A DNA stretch of 32,840 nucleotides from positions 1 to 32,840 of the forward strand of contig UQMC01000003.1 in assembly GCA_900542115.1 (NCBI GenBank), given 5' to 3'. Under the pieces are notes generated by a model. That model was not told the origin of the DNA. It did no database searches and was given only the letters and a program-made list of their open reading frames with translations. How positions within the stretch are numbered: position 1 is the stretch's first letter; each line of letters opens with the position of its first letter. A program made the translations under genes and the position numbers. Positions 30,537-32,840 of this stretch are shown piece after piece. The DNA is from an uncultured Oscillibacter sp. (lineage in GTDB: Bacteria; Bacillota; Clostridia; Oscillospirales; Oscillospiraceae).

Positions 30537-31337
30537 ATGATGCGGCGAAAACGGACCCGGAGCCTTCGCGACCGTGCGCTGGGTTGGCTGGCCGCGCTGC
30601 TTTTGGCGGCGGGGGCGGTGGTACTGCTGTACCCCGCCCTGTCCAACCTCTACTATCAGCGGCAATGCGCGCAGGCGGCGGAGACATTCGCACAGGGACA
30701 GTCCGAAGCGGAGAACGCGGCGCTGTGGCAGGCGGCAGAAGCCTATAACATGGCGCTGGAGGAAAAGGCGGAGCAGTTTGCCCTGACTGCGGAGGAGCGG
30801 GAGCAGATTGCCGCCTGTCTCAATCCGCTGGGGACCGGCATGATGGGGTCTATTGAGATTCCGAAAATCGATGTGAACCTGCCCATCTATCAGGGCACGG
30901 AGGAGCAGCAGCTCCAATCCGGCTGTGGCTGGTGGCCGGGGACCTCGCTGCCTACCGGCGGTTCCGGGACCCACTGCGTCATCACGGCTCACACCGGACT
31001 GACGAAAGCAAAGCTCTTTACGGACCTTGACCAACTGGAGACCGGGGACCGCTTTACGCTGCACATTCTGGACCGGGATATGAATTATGAGGTGGACCAG
31101 ATTTTAGTGACGGAGCCGGAGGAGCTGGCGCCGCTGCGAATCGTTCCCGGAGAGGACCTTGTCTCACTGTATACCTGTACGCCCTACGGCGTCAACAGCC
31201 ATCGGCTGCTGGTGCGGGGACATCGGGTAGAGGCGGAGGAGGCCGACACGGAAAGGTCCTTCGCATGGTGGAGCATTCCGGTCGCTGCGGTATTCCCAAT
31301 TTTGTGGCTGCTGCGCCGCATAAAACGGCAGAAATGA
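30537..31337 (+). CDS. Class C (pilin-polymerising) sortase
   Basis: A 266-residue membrane-anchored cysteine transpeptidase that links pilin subunits. Hydrophobic spans at about 17-35 and near the C-terminus (245-260, with RRIKRQK after it) are typical of class C. The core has GSIEIPKIDVNLPIYQGT, the GTSLPTGGSGTH block, catalytic His152 (TAHTG), Cys214 in LYTCTPYG and Arg223 in HRLLVRG. It starts 19 bases after the shaft gene, with two tandem ATG codons. It should recognise the TPHTG and/or LPQTG signals of its neighbours. Confidence 0.92.
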   Translation: MMRRKRTRSLRDRALGWLAALLLAAGAVVLLYPALSNLYYQRQCAQAAETFAQGQSEAENAALWQAAEAYNMALEEKAEQFALTAEEREQIAACLNPLGTGMMGSIEIPKIDVNLPIYQGTEEQQLQSGCGWWPGTSLPTGGSGTHCVITAHTGLTKAKLFTDLDQLETGDRFTLHILDRDMNYEVDQILVTEPEELAPLRIVPGEDLVSLYTCTPYGVNSHRLLVRGHRVEAEEADTERSFAWWSIPVAAVFPILWLLRRIKRQK

Positions 31338-31352
31338 AAGGAGACAGACGGT

Positions 31353-32249
31353 ATGAACAGACAGAAACGGCGGCTTTGGCGCTGCGCTGTGCTGTGGATG
31401 ACCGTCTGGCTGCTGCTCTGCGGCACCGTCCATGCCGCCGGAGGAACGCTGACGCTGCGCTATGCCTTTGACGGTGTGGCCTTTTCCATCTACCGTGTGG
31501 CGGAACCAACGGCGGCGGGCTACGCGCTGACAGGGCCCTTTGATGACTGCCGGGTGCGGCTGCCCCGACCGGAGGACGGTGCCTCCGTCTGGAAGGACGC
31601 GGCGGAAACGCTGGCCGGGTATGCCGCCGGAAAGCAGCCGACAGCCCGGGGCGTTACCCACGGCGGGCAAGTCACGTTTGCGGGACTGGAGCCCGGACTG
31701 CATCTGGCAGTGGGGGACTGCCACACACTGAATGGAAAAACGTATATCCCGGTTATTTTGCTGGCGGAGGTCACCGGTGGGGGAAGTGCCGGGGCCGATG
31801 TAAAGTGGGAATGGGACGATGACGGTGACGAACCCGGCGGCGGAGACAGTGAAAGCAGAATTTCCCTGCGAGTGGAGAAGCGCTGGCTGGGGGATGATCC
31901 GGCCGAGAGGCCATCCTCTGTGGAGCTTTGGCTGCTGCGGGACGGAGTCCTGTGGGAGCAGGTGATTTTAACGGAGGATGACCACTGGTGCCGGACATGG
32001 AATGGCTTGGAGCCGGGACATCGCTGGCAGGTAACGGAGCCGGAGGTGCCGGAGGGGTACACCGTGTCCGTGTCCCGGCAGAGGGAGCTGTTCGCCGTGA
32101 CCAACTCCGGGGAAGCGGCAGGCGAGGAGCCTGCGCCGCTGGGGGGCCTGCTGCCCCAGACCGGGCAGCTCTGGTGGCCCGCAATCCTATTGGCGGCGTT
32201 GGGACTTTTGCTGCTACTGAGAGCCTTTAGGCTCCGGCGGCGGAAGTGA
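31353..32249 (+). CDS. LPQTG-anchored CnaB-like pilin
   Basis: A 298-residue secreted protein with a signal peptide (residues 1 to about 28, ending VHA). A first domain (about 30-140; LEPGLHLAVGDCHTLNGKTYIPVIL) resembles pilin D1-type folds. An acidic linker (WEWDDDGDEPGGGD) follows, then a CnaB-type domain (about 172-255; SLRVEKRWLGDD ... SVELWLLRDG ... GLEPGHRWQVTEPEVPEGY), where the E of VTEPEVPEGY is the usual isopeptide-catalysing glutamate. The canonical sorting signal LPQTG (267-271), a hydrophobic span and RLRRRK end the protein. It is probably the basal or accessory pilin. It overlaps the next gene by one base. Confidence 0.88.
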   Translation: MNRQKRRLWRCAVLWMTVWLLLCGTVHAAGGTLTLRYAFDGVAFSIYRVAEPTAAGYALTGPFDDCRVRLPRPEDGASVWKDAAETLAGYAAGKQPTARGVTHGGQVTFAGLEPGLHLAVGDCHTLNGKTYIPVILLAEVTGGGSAGADVKWEWDDDGDEPGGGDSESRISLRVEKRWLGDDPAERPSSVELWLLRDGVLWEQVILTEDDHWCRTWNGLEPGHRWQVTEPEVPEGYTVSVSRQRELFAVTNSGEAAGEEPAPLGGLLPQTGQLWWPAILLAALGLLLLLRAFRLRRRK

Positions 32250-32789
32250 TGGGGCGCGGAAAATGGAGCGGCGCAGTGGGGGTGCTGCTTTTGCTGGCCG
32301 CCCTTGTGCTGACGGCGCACAATCTGCGGGAGGCCCGTCAGGCGGAGCACTTTTCCGGAGAAACGGCGGCGAAGCTGACGGAGGAAATTTCGCGGCGAAG
32401 GACCGCGAGGGAAGCGGAGCCGGAGCCGCAAAGCGAAGCACCGCCGGAGGCGGAAGCAGAGAGCACTGACTATCTGGGGCTTTTAGAACTGCCGACCTTG
32501 AGCCTGACCCTGCCTGTGGCGGCGGAGTGGAGCTATCCAGCGCTGAAACGGACGCCGTGCCGGTACAGCGGCACGGCAGGGGAGGTGAGCTTTGTCATCA
32601 TTGCCCATAATTACCCGGCCCATTTCGGAAGACTGTGGGAGTTGGAGCCGGGGGCGGAGGTCTATTTTACGGATATGGCGGGGACGCGGATGCTTTACAT
32701 TGTGGAACGGCAGGAGCGGCTGCGCCCCGGCGATACCGAGGCATTGTCGGAGCCGGGGCTGACGCTGCTCACCTGCACACCGGGAGGCA
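32249..32789 (+). CDS. Second sortase, 3'-truncated by contig end
   Basis: About 180 residues of a sortase. An N-terminal membrane span (GVLLLLAALVLTA) is followed by a Glu-rich linker and the catalytic core: LELPTLSLTLPV, the histidine in IIAHNYPAHFG, and the cysteine in LTLLTCTPGG. The catalytic Arg lies beyond the end. The last real codon is at about 32787-32789; the apparent continuation reading GRASCRERV is translated adapter. Start ATG 32249 overlaps the upstream TGA. The core differs from the class C enzyme upstream, with no C-terminal anchor visible yet, so it may be the housekeeping-type or anchoring sortase. The class is not settled. Confidence 0.85.
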
Positions 32790-32840
32790 AGATCGGAAGA
32801 GCGTCGTGTAGGGAAAGAGTGTAGATCTCGGTGGTCGCCG
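32790..32840 (+). other. Illumina adapter sequence (artefact)
   Basis: The last 51 bases begin AGATCGGAAGAGCGTCGTGT and continue as the reverse complement of the TruSeq universal adapter through GGTGGTCGCCG. They are exogenous. Any coding call running into them is false from 32790 onward. Confidence 0.98.

Noticed and set aside
1..32824. Perfect 35-bp terminal inverted repeats, as in a linear phage or transposon
   Set aside because: The repeat is the Illumina universal adapter on both ends, not a biological terminus.

Overview
The window is a high-GC (roughly 60%) stretch from a Gram-positive (monoderm), anaerobe-type Firmicute. The best guess is Clostridia, Oscillospiraceae-like. Supporting signs are Shine-Dalgarno-led genes, a T-box leader, YlmH and DUF896 (YnzC-type) proteins, sortases with LPxTG-type substrates, type IV pilus genes without a secretin, and clostridial-type surface repeats (Glug, InlB B-repeat, BIG2, SH3b). 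The placement is by gene content only. Both ends are Illumina adapter sequence (1-35 and 32790-32840), so the biological insert is 36-32789. The first gene (luxS) and last gene (a sortase) are cut off there.

Layout. 36-3991 is housekeeping: the 3' part of luxS, a T-box-controlled aminotransferase with a Dabb protein, a divergent MGMT-type protein, and a NUDIX/DUF3783/DUF523 operon. 3992-19425 is one long type IV pilus operon: a strong promoter, a class-I cyclic-di-GMP riboswitch whose aptamer overlaps a terminator, then pilB, pilC, major pilin, pilD, pilM, pilN, pilO, a 2354-residue giant prepilin, three small minor pilins and a terminator. 19433-24096 (minus strand) holds an orphan zinc-binding lipoprotein with a Fur-like operator, an operon ylmH-DUF896-pepD, and a membrane-anchored SH3b protein. 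24257-24874 is uridine kinase. 24970-27735 (minus) is an HPt protein preceded by a REC/HD-GYP/PAS/GGDEF enzyme carrying signatures for both making and breaking c-di-GMP. 27957-28496 is a beta-carbonic anhydrase. 28757-32789 is a sortase-assembled pilus cluster: a shaft-type pilin, class C sortase, a CnaB-like pilin, and a second sortase (truncated).

How it fits together. The centrepiece is a type IV pilus system that appears to read c-di-GMP twice: at transcription, through a riboswitch predicted to be ON when the ligand binds, and at assembly, through a PilB ATPase with a complete tandem MshEN c-di-GMP-binding domain. A probable c-di-GMP turnover enzyme lies about 6 kb beyond the operon. The most unusual product is the giant protein. 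It has a canonical class III prepilin leader and pilin helix, followed by about 2,300 residues built from three spaced Glug-type modules, BIG2-like domains and a C-terminal InlB-type repeat. It is encoded next to GspK/I/J-like minor pilins, which fits a pilus-tip adhesin. All functional statements rest on motif reading by eye; no searches were run.
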